Source: G963669295 sp963669295 (GTDB lineage: Bacteria > Bacteroidota > Bacteroidia > Flavobacteriales_D > CALLUQ01). From it: a DNA stretch of 64,000 bases. The notes under the pieces are model-generated. The model was not told where the DNA came from, did not search any database, and saw nothing but the letters and a program-made list of their open reading frames with translations. Below, piece by piece: positions 55,715 through 64,000 of the stretch (position 1 is the first letter of the stretch; each line of letters begins with the position of its first letter). Both the position numbers and the translations under genes were made by a program. The DNA lies in NCBI GenBank assembly GCA_963669295.1, contig OY769938.1:310001-374000 (forward strand), in the 5' to 3' direction.

Positions 55715-58657
55715 CTATAACCGTATATAGAGTTTTACTAATGTACCCAAAGCATTTCCCTTTTCATCCTCTAAGTCAACAACATCCAGTAGCAACGTTT
55801 GTTTTTGCTGAGCATTCAACAGCTTTAACCTTTCCATTGTAATCTCCATGCCGTACGATTTTTTATGCTCCTTGTAGTCACTTCTTAACTCAGCCGCACG
55901 CTTTCTCCCTATGCCATCATCCATTACCTCACAAATCAACATGTCTTTTTCCAATGCAAAAGTAATGGTCACCTTTCCTTTACGCTCATCTTTGTTCATA
56001 ATGCCATGCCATATGGCATTCTCTACATAAGGTTGAATGAGCATTGGCGGAATGGTTACATCATCTACATCAATTTTTTCATCTATCACTACCTCATACT
56101 CGAACTTTCCTTCAAACCGAAGGCTCTCCAATTCCAGGTAGTAACGCAACGTTTCCACCTCTTCTTCAATAGTGATGCTTTTTTCTCTTGAATTCCTTAA
56201 AATCTTTCGCATTAGTTTTGCAAAACCAGCCACATGTTGCACCGCTTCTCTCTTTTGATTGGCCGCAATGAGTTGCTGTATGGAGTTCAATGAGTTAAAG
56301 ATAAAATGGGGAGTAAGCTGGGCACTCAATGCTTTTTGTTCCGAATCAGATGCTTGTTTTATCAACTGGCTTCGAACCTTTAGCGCCCTATACCTCAATG
56401 CAAAAAATACCCATACTAATGCAATAAAAAATAAGGCTATCAACAAATAAAACCACCAGGTCTTCCAGAAAGGAGGCAAAATGGTAAAGCTTATTGCTGC
56501 TGGCATAGCACTCCAAACACCATCTTCATTTTTAGCACTCACTACAAAACGATAATCGCCAGGAGGTAACGTTGTAAATTGTATGGACGTATTTTTAGTG
56601 TAAGTCCAAGTAGAGTCAACCCCCTCCATTTGATAGCGGTAGGTAATGTCGCCCATGCTACGGTAGCTCAATCCAATGTATTCAATCTGCAACAGATTTT
56701 GATCGTAATTTAACCGGGCTCCAGGGGGCAATATGGTATCCTGATAATTTACCTTGAGTAACTTAATGAAGACAGGGGGCTTATAGGCATTTACACTAAT
56801 ATTTTGTGGAACAAACTGTGTAACTCCATGATTAGTAGCGATCCAAACTTCACCATTTTGAGCATGTACCTTGTTAACCTCATCCGATACTAAGCCATGT
56901 TTTTTTGTAAAGCTCCGGATTGATGTTCTACCACCCCGTATCCCTACAATGTTTACCCCTTTATTGGTGCCCACTACAATTTGTCTTCCATCTTTAGCAA
57001 TAGCATTTACAATGCTGCTGTTTAATCCATCTACTTCACTAATGTTATAAATAGTGTCAGGTGCTACCACTACCAGGCCTGCTCCCCTGGTTCCTAAAAT
57101 CATAGTGTCAGCAAGGCCTACAATATCTACAATACGTTTCGAAAGCAGCGGATGTACATCGCCATGATATACAAATTTATTGTTATGGTATTCGTACAAA
57201 CCGTTGAGGCTACCCACCCAAATTCTTCCTCCAGAATCTTCATACAAAGCACTTACCCTTACTGTAATGGAATCGATGTTACTGTTATGAATCGCATGCC
57301 CATCTCTTGTTTGAATTAATGCAGTGGTGGTTCCAAGCCAAATACTACCATCCTTGCTCTCCAAAATACAGCTCGCATGTAATCTCGCTGCATTGAACCG
57401 GGTAATTGGGTGCTCTAAACTCAACGTACTCAGCCCTTCCTTACCCAGTACGTATAGCCCATCATTATCTATCCAATATTCATCTTCAGCAGCACGGTAA
57501 TGAATGGTAGAGACGGGAAGCTCTACCCTACCACTTTCCGATAGGTCGTATGTGTTTTCCAGTTTATGGTCTACAATACGACTTACCATGCCTTTTCTGA
57601 AACCAAGTATGGTTTCGTTACTTCCATTACCCGCAATGCTATACACATCAGCATCGGGCAACCCTGATGCAGTGCTATAGGTATGGAACGACATCGAGGG
57701 CAGATAATAAACACCACGTTCTAAAGTTGTAAACCAAAGTCCCCCCTCCCAATCGTTATATACACACGATACAGAATAATCTTTCAGCAGTTGGTACTTT
57801 AATTGCAGTGAATTGGCATCATAGCACCGCACACCATTCTTATAAAACCCTGCCCACAAACGGTCTTTACCGTCAGTATTCAACCATACAATGTTTTGTC
57901 GATAATGCAATGCTTCAGACGTATCATCAACTGCAGTCAATACATTTCCCATGGATACAGCCATCCTATTATTCGGCAAAGTACAAGAATGATATTCTGC
58001 CGGAAGCATAGTGGGCAACCAATAAGTGCCTTCAAAACCTGGAACATGCACATGAAAAGTTCCCTTTTTCCCTATTAGCTCCCGTTTCAATACCGAAAAG
58101 TTAAACGGTTGTTCTTCTATCCTGGAAAAATGCACGCCCTTTTCTAAAGCAGCATATTGGTGCTCCAACTGCCCCTCTTTCGAAATGGTGAGATAACCCT
58201 TCTCTTTTACACCAATATGCAATGTTTCGTCCTCATCAACATGAAAAGAGCGAATGATGGAATTGCCTTTTAACTCCTGTAACAATGCATCGTTATATGG
58301 ATAAGAGTATATGCTATCGCCCTGATAGTAGGAAAGTTTGCACGAAAAGGTAACAAACCACAACCGCTGTTGATGGTCTTCTATAATTTGAAAGACAACA
58401 TTGTCGGAAAGGCCATCCTCTTCTGTGAAATTTTCGAATTCATACCCGTTAAAACGGCTTACTCCCCGATCGGTGGCAAACCAAATGTAACCACGCGAAT
58501 CTTGCATTACATAGTAAACTTCAGAACTGGGCAATCCATCGTCTACCGTAAAATGCTGAAATTCTGGTTGGGGAAATTGTGCAATAGCCAGGCAACTAAA
58601 GAAAAGAAGTAAGCAAGATAAACTACAATTCATTAGTTTTTTTAGCGGTGGCATCAT
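55715..58657 (-). CDS. Propeller-type LytS-family sensor histidine kinase
   Basis: 980 residues. A signal peptide is followed by a two-component beta-propeller (Reg_prop repeats, such as GYIWFATDRGVSRFNGYEFE and RIWVGSLNGLYEYHNNKF, to about 640), a Y_Y_Y domain (about 655-725), a membrane helix (about 733-755), and a His_kinase domain with the phospho-His in LSAQLTPHFIFNSLNSIQQL near 775, then HATPase (ENAIWHGIMNKDERKG, DDGIGRKRA). The propeller senses an external or periplasmic ligand. It pairs with the LytTR regulator. Start choices at 58657, 58654 or 58633 change only the first residues. Confidence 0.93.
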   Translation of the reverse strand: MMPPLKKLMNCSLSCLLLFFSCLAIAQFPQPEFQHFTVDDGLPSSEVYYVMQDSRGYIWFATDRGVSRFNGYEFENFTEEDGLSDNVVFQIIEDHQQRLWFVTFSCKLSYYQGDSIYSYPYNDALLQELKGNSIIRSFHVDEDETLHIGVKEKGYLTISKEGQLEHQYAALEKGVHFSRIEEQPFNFSVLKRELIGKKGTFHVHVPGFEGTYWLPTMLPAEYHSCTLPNNRMAVSMGNVLTAVDDTSEALHYRQNIVWLNTDGKDRLWAGFYKNGVRCYDANSLQLKYQLLKDYSVSCVYNDWEGGLWFTTLERGVYYLPSMSFHTYSTASGLPDADVYSIAGNGSNETILGFRKGMVSRIVDHKLENTYDLSESGRVELPVSTIHYRAAEDEYWIDNDGLYVLGKEGLSTLSLEHPITRFNAARLHASCILESKDGSIWLGTTTALIQTRDGHAIHNSNIDSITVRVSALYEDSGGRIWVGSLNGLYEYHNNKFVYHGDVHPLLSKRIVDIVGLADTMILGTRGAGLVVVAPDTIYNISEVDGLNSSIVNAIAKDGRQIVVGTNKGVNIVGIRGGRTSIRSFTKKHGLVSDEVNKVHAQNGEVWIATNHGVTQFVPQNISVNAYKPPVFIKLLKVNYQDTILPPGARLNYDQNLLQIEYIGLSYRSMGDITYRYQMEGVDSTWTYTKNTSIQFTTLPPGDYRFVVSAKNEDGVWSAMPAAISFTILPPFWKTWWFYLLIALFFIALVWVFFALRYRALKVRSQLIKQASDSEQKALSAQLTPHFIFNSLNSIQQLIAANQKREAVQHVAGFAKLMRKILRNSREKSITIEEEVETLRYYLELESLRFEGKFEYEVVIDEKIDVDDVTIPPMLIQPYVENAIWHGIMNKDERKGKVTITFALEKDMLICEVMDDGIGRKRAAELRSDYKEHKKSYGMEITMERLKLLNAQQKQTLLLDVVDLEDEKGNALGTLVKLYIRL

Positions 58658-58692
58658 TAACCGATCTTACTGCAATATGAAATAACGTAGGT

Positions 58693-59217
58693 TTAGTGCA
58701 TCAACTGGCGAAACTCCTTCTTAATGTATTCAATGGCTATTTGGGTAGGCATTTTTTCGATCTTACTCGCCATTTCAAACATCACTTCACACAACACAAT
58801 ACCATTGGCATCATCCTTTACTTGATTGGCTGCAATGTTTACAAACTTCGACATCTCTTCCTTAGCATTTCTCAACATCTCCCAGGCATTGTGTGATACA
58901 TAAATTTGCTGCGACATGTTGTGCTCATATTCCGTTCTAATTGACTTTAACAATTCGGCCTGCAATAATTTTGCACTCATGCCCGTTTTATGAACACGCA
59001 TCACTAAGCTGTTTGGTGAGATTCGTTCAAGATACAGTATTACTCGCTCGTAGGCTTGCAATTTCACAGGAGTAACAACAGCATGGTGTGCCTTCTGAAG
59101 TTCTACACTACGTTTTTCATGTTCGCTGTCCAGAAATTTTTTGATTAACAAATAGGCTGTTATAAAAACCACAACGGTGGGGATAGCAATCATCAACAAG
59201 TCAACAACAATTTCCAT
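58693..59217 (-). CDS. Conserved single-pass membrane protein (DUF7935-like)
   Basis: 174 residues. One N-terminal membrane helix (about 4-27, VDLLMIAIPTVVVFITAYLLI) is followed by a helical cytoplasmic domain with AYERVILYLERISPNSLVMR, EYEHNMSQQIYVSHNAWEML and AIEYIKKEFRQL, a pattern I know as a conserved protein of this phylum without an assigned role. It precedes the histidine kinase gene by 35 nt on the same strand and diverges from the aminotransferase gene. A function is not inferred. Confidence 0.75.
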   Translation of the reverse strand: MEIVVDLLMIAIPTVVVFITAYLLIKKFLDSEHEKRSVELQKAHHAVVTPVKLQAYERVILYLERISPNSLVMRVHKTGMSAKLLQAELLKSIRTEYEHNMSQQIYVSHNAWEMLRNAKEEMSKFVNIAANQVKDDANGIVLCEVMFEMASKIEKMPTQIAIEYIKKEFRQLMH

Positions 59218-59283
59218 ATTTCCATGTTTTACCTCTACTAAGATAGAGAAAATGCTTTAATGGATTATAGTTTACTAATCATA

Positions 59284-59318
59284 ACGTGATAGCGGCAAAT
59301 TTATTAGCTTTGTCACGT
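59284..59318 (+). promoter_or_regulatory. Aminotransferase promoter with flanking inverted repeat
   Basis: A perfect -7 box TAGCTTTG at 59305-59312, with no clear TTG upstream. ACGTGA (59284-59289) and TCACGT (59313-59318) flank it, so a symmetric regulator site may cover the promoter; the region is shared with the divergent membrane-protein gene. Confidence 0.45.
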
Positions 59319-59335
59319 GTTAATTTTTGGGTCAT

Positions 59336-60529
59336 ATGAATTCTTTATCAGCGCGAATTAACAGGCTTTCGGAATCGGCAACGATTGCAATGTCTAGAAA
59401 AAGTAGGGAGCTAACAGCTCAAGGGTTTGATGTTATTAACCTGAGCCTTGGCGAACCCGATTTCAACACTCCTGACTTTATAAAGGAGGCGGCCAAGCAG
59501 GCCATTGATGATAATTACAGCAAATACATGCCTGTTCCGGGGTATTTGGATTTACGCGAAGCTATCTCTAAGAAGTTTAAACGCGATAATAACCTCGATT
59601 ATGCCCCAGAAAACATTGTGGTTTCAACAGGTGCAAAGCAAGCCATTGCCAATGCGGTAATGGTTCTTATTGACAAAGGAGATGAAGTTATTTTACCCGC
59701 CCCCTACTGGGTAACCTACGAAGAGATTGTTAAAATGGCTGAAGGTACTCCTAAAGTCATCGCTACCTCGTTGGAAAACGATTTTAAAATTACAGCTACA
59801 GAATTGGCGCAAGCTATAAGCCCCTCTACTAAACTCATTATGTTTAGTTCGCCTTGTAACCCTTCAGGGTCTGTGTATTCTAAGGATGAGTTGAGGGCAT
59901 TGGCCGATGTTATTGTGCAACACCCACAACTATTTGTAATTAGCGATGAAATTTACGAGCACATTAACTTCGTCGGCAAACATGAAAGTCTTGCCCAATT
60001 CGATGACATTAAGGAACAGGTCATTACAGTGAATGGAGTATCAAAAGCATTTGCTATGACTGGATGGCGTGTTGGCTATATGGGAGCTCCGAAAACCGTT
60101 GCTGCAGCATGTGTTAAAATGCAAGGGCAATTTACCTCAGGCACCTGTGGAATTGCTCAGCAAGCAGCAAAAGCTGCCATGATGGCCGACCCTTCTGTAA
60201 CCAACGAAATGAAAGAAGCCTTCCACAAACGACGTGATATGATCATTGGGTTATTGCGAGAAATCCCCGGGCTCAACATCAATACTCCTGAAGGCGCATT
60301 TTATGTTTTTCCTGAAGTATCAAGCTACTTTGGCAAATCGGCTGAAGGACATACCATTAACAACGCAACAGATTTAGCCATGTACATACTAACAACGGTA
60401 CATGTAGCTGTAGTAACCGGTGCGGCCTTTGGTTCGCCTAATAATATTCGTATTTCGTATGCTACTTCTGAAGCTCAAATTAAAGAAGCTGTTGAACGCA
60501 TCAAAACTGCATTGAGTCGTTTAAAATAA
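59336..60529 (+). CDS. PLP-dependent class I aminotransferase (aspartate aminotransferase-like)
   Basis: 397 residues from the ATG at 59336 (an in-frame TTG lies 9 nt upstream). Fold-type I landmarks: LSLGEPDFNTPDFI near the N-terminus, SSPCNPSGSVYS, ISDEIYEHINF, Schiff-base Lys237 in NGVSKAFAMTGWRVGY, and the carboxylate-binding Arg in NNIRISYATSEAQI. The closest group is the thermophilic-type aspartate/prephenate aminotransferase (AspC of the I-gamma subgroup). It moves amino groups between aspartate or another donor and 2-oxoglutarate. It is followed by the kinase gene with 5 nt between. Confidence 0.92.
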   Translation: MNSLSARINRLSESATIAMSRKSRELTAQGFDVINLSLGEPDFNTPDFIKEAAKQAIDDNYSKYMPVPGYLDLREAISKKFKRDNNLDYAPENIVVSTGAKQAIANAVMVLIDKGDEVILPAPYWVTYEEIVKMAEGTPKVIATSLENDFKITATELAQAISPSTKLIMFSSPCNPSGSVYSKDELRALADVIVQHPQLFVISDEIYEHINFVGKHESLAQFDDIKEQVITVNGVSKAFAMTGWRVGYMGAPKTVAAACVKMQGQFTSGTCGIAQQAAKAAMMADPSVTNEMKEAFHKRRDMIIGLLREIPGLNINTPEGAFYVFPEVSSYFGKSAEGHTINNATDLAMYILTTVHVAVVTGAAFGSPNNIRISYATSEAQIKEAVERIKTALSRLK

Positions 60530-60534
60530 ATGGT

Positions 60535-61521
60535 ATGATGACCCTACCACAAATATTTGATGCATTCGATGAACTCAACGTTTTGGTGGTGGGTGATGTT
60601 ATGATTGATGCTTACCTATGGGGAGGCGTAGAACGTATTTCACCTGAAGCTCCAGTACCTGTTGTAAGCGTTGCCAACAAAGAAGATCGTCTTGGTGGTG
60701 CTGCAAATGTTGCGTTAAACCTTGCAGCACTAGGTGCTACTCCCATTATATGCTCTGTTATTGGCAAAGACGACAAAGGCAGTGAACTTATGCGTTTACT
60801 CAATAAGGAAGGGCTACCAACCAATGGCATTGTACGATCAGAAGGTAGAGTAACCACTACCAAAACCAGGGTCATTAGCAACAATCAGCAAATGCTTCGA
60901 GTAGATGAGGAAATTATTGACGACTTGAACAATGCAGATGAAACACGATTGATAAGCAGTATCAAAAGTATTCTTGACACACAAGAAATACATGTTATTG
61001 TTTTTGAAGACTACAACAAGGGGGTATTAACCGAAACCCTTATTGAAGCTATCATTGCAATGGCCAACGAAAAGAAGATTCCAACAGCCGTTGATCCAAA
61101 GCAAAAAAACTTCTTTTCTTATCGTGGTGTTACCCTCTTCAAACCCAACCTAAAAGAATTAAAAGAAGGGCTCAATATTGAGTTAGATACAAACCTTGAG
61201 GCACTCAATCAAAGCATTGAAATGCTGCAAGAACAAGTTCCTCATGCCATTTCATTCATTACCTTGTCTGATGCAGGAGTATACATCAATAGTGATCAAA
61301 CCAATACAATTATTCCAGCACACATAAGAAACATCTCCGATGTATCTGGTGCTGGAGACACTGTTATAAGTGTGGCGTCGCTTTGTCTGGCGTTAGGGCT
61401 TCCTCATCAATTGATGGCTGCCCTCGCGAATCTTTCAGGTGGTTTAGTGTGTGAAAAGGTAGGAGTAGTTCCAATCGACAAAAAACAATTGCTAGCTGAG
61501 GCCATACCGTTGAGCCAATAA
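60535..61521 (+). CDS. PfkB-family kinase, RfaE1/HldE-like (heptose-7-phosphate kinase)
   Basis: 328 residues. The ribokinase fold starts at VLVVGDVMIDAYLWGGVERI, then SPEAPVPVV and RLGGAANVALNLAALG, and ends with the anion-hole/catalytic GAGD at 272-275 (DVSGAGDTVISVA). The pattern matches D-glycero-beta-D-manno-heptose-7-phosphate kinase. Heptose kinases supply LPS core sugar, but many Bacteroidota use related proteins for other roles, so the substrate is uncertain. No adenylyltransferase domain is fused. It lies between the aminotransferase and TrkH genes in a tight unit. Confidence 0.8.
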   Translation: MMTLPQIFDAFDELNVLVVGDVMIDAYLWGGVERISPEAPVPVVSVANKEDRLGGAANVALNLAALGATPIICSVIGKDDKGSELMRLLNKEGLPTNGIVRSEGRVTTTKTRVISNNQQMLRVDEEIIDDLNNADETRLISSIKSILDTQEIHVIVFEDYNKGVLTETLIEAIIAMANEKKIPTAVDPKQKNFFSYRGVTLFKPNLKELKEGLNIELDTNLEALNQSIEMLQEQVPHAISFITLSDAGVYINSDQTNTIIPAHIRNISDVSGAGDTVISVASLCLALGLPHQLMAALANLSGGLVCEKVGVVPIDKKQLLAEAIPLSQ

Positions 61522-61523
61522 TC

Positions 61524-63350
61524 ATGTCGCTTAAAACCATACGAGAAAAAGCTAACCTCTTTCTATACGACAGCAAGGAAAAGGTTTCTCGAATATTCAA
61601 AGGGCTTAACCTGCTTATCTCTTTAATTGCCATTAGTACGCTTATTTATTACTATGGCTACCCCCAAACCGAACAGTCGGAAGCGCTTTTGCTCAATATT
61701 ATCAAAGGTAGTTTTGGGTTTTACATCATTAATTTTTTGGTGAAGTTCATCTACGACTTCGAGCCCAGGCAGTTTTTTAAACGCAATTGGTTTGAGGGGG
61801 TGCTCATGCTCTTCCTTATAGTAGAAGGCATCAGTTACAACTTTTTCGGTGTACTTCTCCTTCCTTCACTATTTGTGAAAATAGGATTAGAAAGCTTTGC
61901 TGATTTCTCTACCCTATTTATTCAGTTTTACTTGTTAACGGTAGTGCTGTTTAAAATTGCAAAAACATCAACAATCCTTCCCAACTTAAAGCTGCACCCG
62001 TCCAATATATTTATCCTGAGTTTTTTACTCATCATTCTTGCAGGAACCGGGTTACTTATGTTGCCCGAAATGACCAATCCATTGGATCAAAGCATGAACT
62101 TTTTGGATGCTTTATTTACCTCAACCAGTGCTACATGCGTAACGGGGTTAATTGTTGAAGATACTGCTACATTTTTCACTTTTAAAGGGCAAATTGTAAT
62201 CTTGATTCTCATTAAGCTTGGTGGGTTAAACATTATTGCTTTTGGCTCTTTCATTGCTTTAATGTCGAAGTTTGGTGTTGGAGTAAAACAGCATACTGTA
62301 ATTGAAGATTTTGTCAATAAAGATTCCGTATTGAGCAGTAAAGGAATGTTAGGTAAAGTTATCATTTTCAGTATTCTCATAGAGCTTATTGGCACCTTAT
62401 GGATGTATTTTTCGTGGGGAGATGTCTCATTTAAAAGCAATGGTGAGAGGATGTTCTTTTCTGTCTTTCATTCGGTATCGGCCTTTAACAATGCCGGACT
62501 TTCCTTATTTACTGATGGACTTTACAATGAAGCCGTGCGTACTAACTACATGATTCATAACATCATTACTTTTCTGGTGTTTTTTGGGGCACTCGGTATG
62601 ATGGCCATCTTCGATGTTTTTAGCATCAGAAACATTAGAAGTCGTCTAAAAAACAAATGGAGGCAAATATCTTTTGGTTCTAAAATTGCGCTCTATTTTT
62701 CACTTGGGCTGGTAGCCTTCGGAACCATAGCTTACTATTTGTTGGAGTACGATAATACACTAAAAGGTCAAGGGTTTACAGGAGCATTTACTACCTCTTT
62801 GTTTCAGTCTGTAACGCGCACATCCGGTTTCAATACGGTAGATATTGGCGCGATGAGTACTCCAATGCTAGTGCTTATGATCTTTTTAATGTTCATTGGT
62901 TCATCATCAAGCTCCACCGGAGGGGGAATTAAAACCTCTACTTTTGCCTTGCTTTGGGCTTCTATTATTGCCACTGTAAAAGGCAAAAGAAATACGGAAT
63001 TGTTTAAACGAACCATTTCCAATGATCTTGTATTTCGAGCATTCTCCGTATTGCTGTTCTTTATCCTGGGCAACATGGTAGGCATTTTCATCCTCACCAT
63101 TTCAGAAAGTCACATTTTAGAACAACCCAACCGATCTATTCTCGATCTCATTTTTGAAGAAGTTTCGGCCTTTGGTACGGTAGGGCTTTCCACCGGAATT
63201 ACAGGAGAATTATCAACGGTTGGGAAAGTTGTTATAATTATATCGATGTTTGTAGGACGAATTGGAACATTAACCATTGCTTATTTGTTTGGTAAGCAAC
63301 TGGTGAGTAAAAATTATAAATATCCGCAAGGACATACCATGGTAGGATAG
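61524..63350 (+). CDS. TrkH/KtrB-type potassium transporter membrane subunit
   Basis: 608 residues, longer than usual because of about three extra N-terminal helices before the core (about 30-180). Four pore loops with the selectivity glycines can be read: TSATCVTGLIVE, SAFNNAGLSLF, RTSGFNTVDIG and AFGTVGLSTG. It conducts K+ (coupled to Na+ or H+), with a cytoplasmic TrkA/KtrA RCK subunit needed elsewhere; none is encoded here. It starts 2 nt after the kinase stop and shares bases with the menG start (TAGTG), so it is in one unit with them. Confidence 0.9.
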   Translation: MSLKTIREKANLFLYDSKEKVSRIFKGLNLLISLIAISTLIYYYGYPQTEQSEALLLNIIKGSFGFYIINFLVKFIYDFEPRQFFKRNWFEGVLMLFLIVEGISYNFFGVLLLPSLFVKIGLESFADFSTLFIQFYLLTVVLFKIAKTSTILPNLKLHPSNIFILSFLLIILAGTGLLMLPEMTNPLDQSMNFLDALFTSTSATCVTGLIVEDTATFFTFKGQIVILILIKLGGLNIIAFGSFIALMSKFGVGVKQHTVIEDFVNKDSVLSSKGMLGKVIIFSILIELIGTLWMYFSWGDVSFKSNGERMFFSVFHSVSAFNNAGLSLFTDGLYNEAVRTNYMIHNIITFLVFFGALGMMAIFDVFSIRNIRSRLKNKWRQISFGSKIALYFSLGLVAFGTIAYYLLEYDNTLKGQGFTGAFTTSLFQSVTRTSGFNTVDIGAMSTPMLVLMIFLMFIGSSSSSTGGGIKTSTFALLWASIIATVKGKRNTELFKRTISNDLVFRAFSVLLFFILGNMVGIFILTISESHILEQPNRSILDLIFEEVSAFGTVGLSTGITGELSTVGKVVIIISMFVGRIGTLTIAYLFGKQLVSKNYKYPQGHTMVG

Positions 63351-64000
63351 TGGAAAAAACCGTTAAACCATATAAAGAAGTTGATTCAGGTAAAAAAGAG
63401 CAAGTAGCTCAGATGTTTGATAATATCTCTGGCAACTATGACTTCCTCAATCACTTTTTTTCGATGGGCATTGATTTCATCTGGCGCAAGAAAACCATCA
63501 AATTGCTCAAGAAAGATCAGCCCGAATATATGCTCGACATTGCTACAGGCACTGGTGATTTTGCTATAGCCGCACTAAAAATTAACCCAAAAAAGGTGAT
63601 TGGTGTTGATATTTCTAACGGCATGTTGGAAAAGGGACGAGAAAAACTCAAGAAGAAAAAGCTGGAAGGTAAGATTGAGTTGAAGTACGGTGACTCTGAA
63701 AACCTTCCTTTCGATGACAATGAATTCAATGCCATAACGGTAGGATTTGGAGTTCGAAATTTCGAAAATTTAGAAAAGGGCTTGAGTGATATGCGAAGAG
63801 TATTGAAGCCCAATGGTACTGCTGCAATCCTTGAGTTTTCTAAGGCTAAAAAATTCCCCATTAAACAATTGTACAACTTCTATTTTCGAAGGGTTATTCC
63901 ATTGTTAGGTAAACTCATTTCAAAAGATAAATCAGCGTATACTTACCTTCCGGAATCGGTAGAAGCATTTCCTGAAGGGGAAGATTTCTTAGCCATTATG
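63350..64000 (+). CDS. menG: Demethylmenaquinone methyltransferase (3' end outside window)
   Basis: About 217 residues visible, running off the window. GTG start at 63350, overlapping the TrkH stop by 1 nt. Class I methyltransferase signatures: MFDNISGNYDFLNHFFSMGI, the SAM-binding MLDIATGTGDFA, and the quinone-methylase motif ITVGFGVRNFEN, then EFSKAKKFPIKQLYNFYFRR. It adds the methyl group in menaquinone (and, in the bifunctional form, ubiquinone) synthesis; menaquinone is expected in this phylum. UbiE/MenG is the only sensible family. Confidence 0.92.
   Translation, partial: MEKTVKPYKEVDSGKKEQVAQMFDNISGNYDFLNHFFSMGIDFIWRKKTIKLLKKDQPEYMLDIATGTGDFAIAALKINPKKVIGVDISNGMLEKGREKLKKKKLEGKIELKYGDSENLPFDDNEFNAITVGFGVRNFENLEKGLSDMRRVLKPNGTAAILEFSKAKKFPIKQLYNFYFRRVIPLLGKLISKDKSAYTYLPESVEAFPEGEDFLAIM

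Overview
The window reads as chromosomal DNA of a Bacteroidota bacterium, probably a free-living Flavobacteriia- or Sphingobacteriia-like lineage. The evidence is several type IX secretion (T9SS) substrates with C-terminal sorting domains, two PorP/SprF-family proteins, a PorE-like OmpA protein, a SusC/FecA-style TonB receptor, LytTR and two-component-propeller regulators, and promoters of the Bacteroidota form TTG-N19-22-TAnnTTTG. No rRNA, tRNA, insertion sequence, integrase or CRISPR array was seen.

Layout. (1) 1-3376: a tight three-gene operon of an ABC ATPase with an N-terminal helical extension, a polytopic membrane protein with a large non-membrane insert, and an effector-associated-domain (EAD11-like) TIR protein; this is the best candidate for an undescribed conflict or immune-type system. 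(2) 3505-15203: housekeeping and metabolism: P5C dehydrogenase, a DivIC/FtsB-like division protein, a propeller-SpoIIE phosphatase, a beta-helix protein with a cold-shock-like N-terminus, and methylmalonyl-CoA mutase subunits mutA and mutB separated by a membrane-protein gene. (3) 15205-20115: a giant FN3-like T9SS adhesin with nearly identical DNA repeats, followed by a 0.8 kb gap holding a possible small RNA. (4) 20116-29734: orphan, secreted and lipoprotein genes, a WG-repeat protein, a 52-residue membrane protein, an amidohydrolase, YbaB/EbfC, a TSUP transporter and a fatty-acid-hydroxylase-family enzyme. (5) 29780-34770: an iron-uptake-type cluster (DUF4856, imelysin-like, TonB receptor) with a promoter and two 16-bp palindromes. 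(6) 34793-38306: a small T9SS protein, the MeaB GTPase that services methylmalonyl-CoA mutase, a diverged intergenic minisatellite and a small conserved protein. (7) 38725-49981, minus strand: a five-gene T9SS cluster: type-B adhesin, SprF, type-B adhesin, SprF, PorE-like OmpA. (8) 50304-59217, minus strand: a sortilin-like propeller T9SS protein behind a tail-fibre-like protein, a LytTR regulator and its propeller histidine kinase, and a conserved membrane protein. (9) 59336-64000, plus strand: aminotransferase, RfaE-like sugar kinase, TrkH-type K+ transporter and the start of menG/ubiE.

Genes that work together: mutA, mutB and meaB (propionyl-CoA/methylmalonyl-CoA route); each SprF-family protein with its neighbouring type-B adhesin; the kinase/LytTR pair; and, by inference, the TIR/ABC/membrane trio. 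All functional calls come from reading motifs and architecture; no database search was run.
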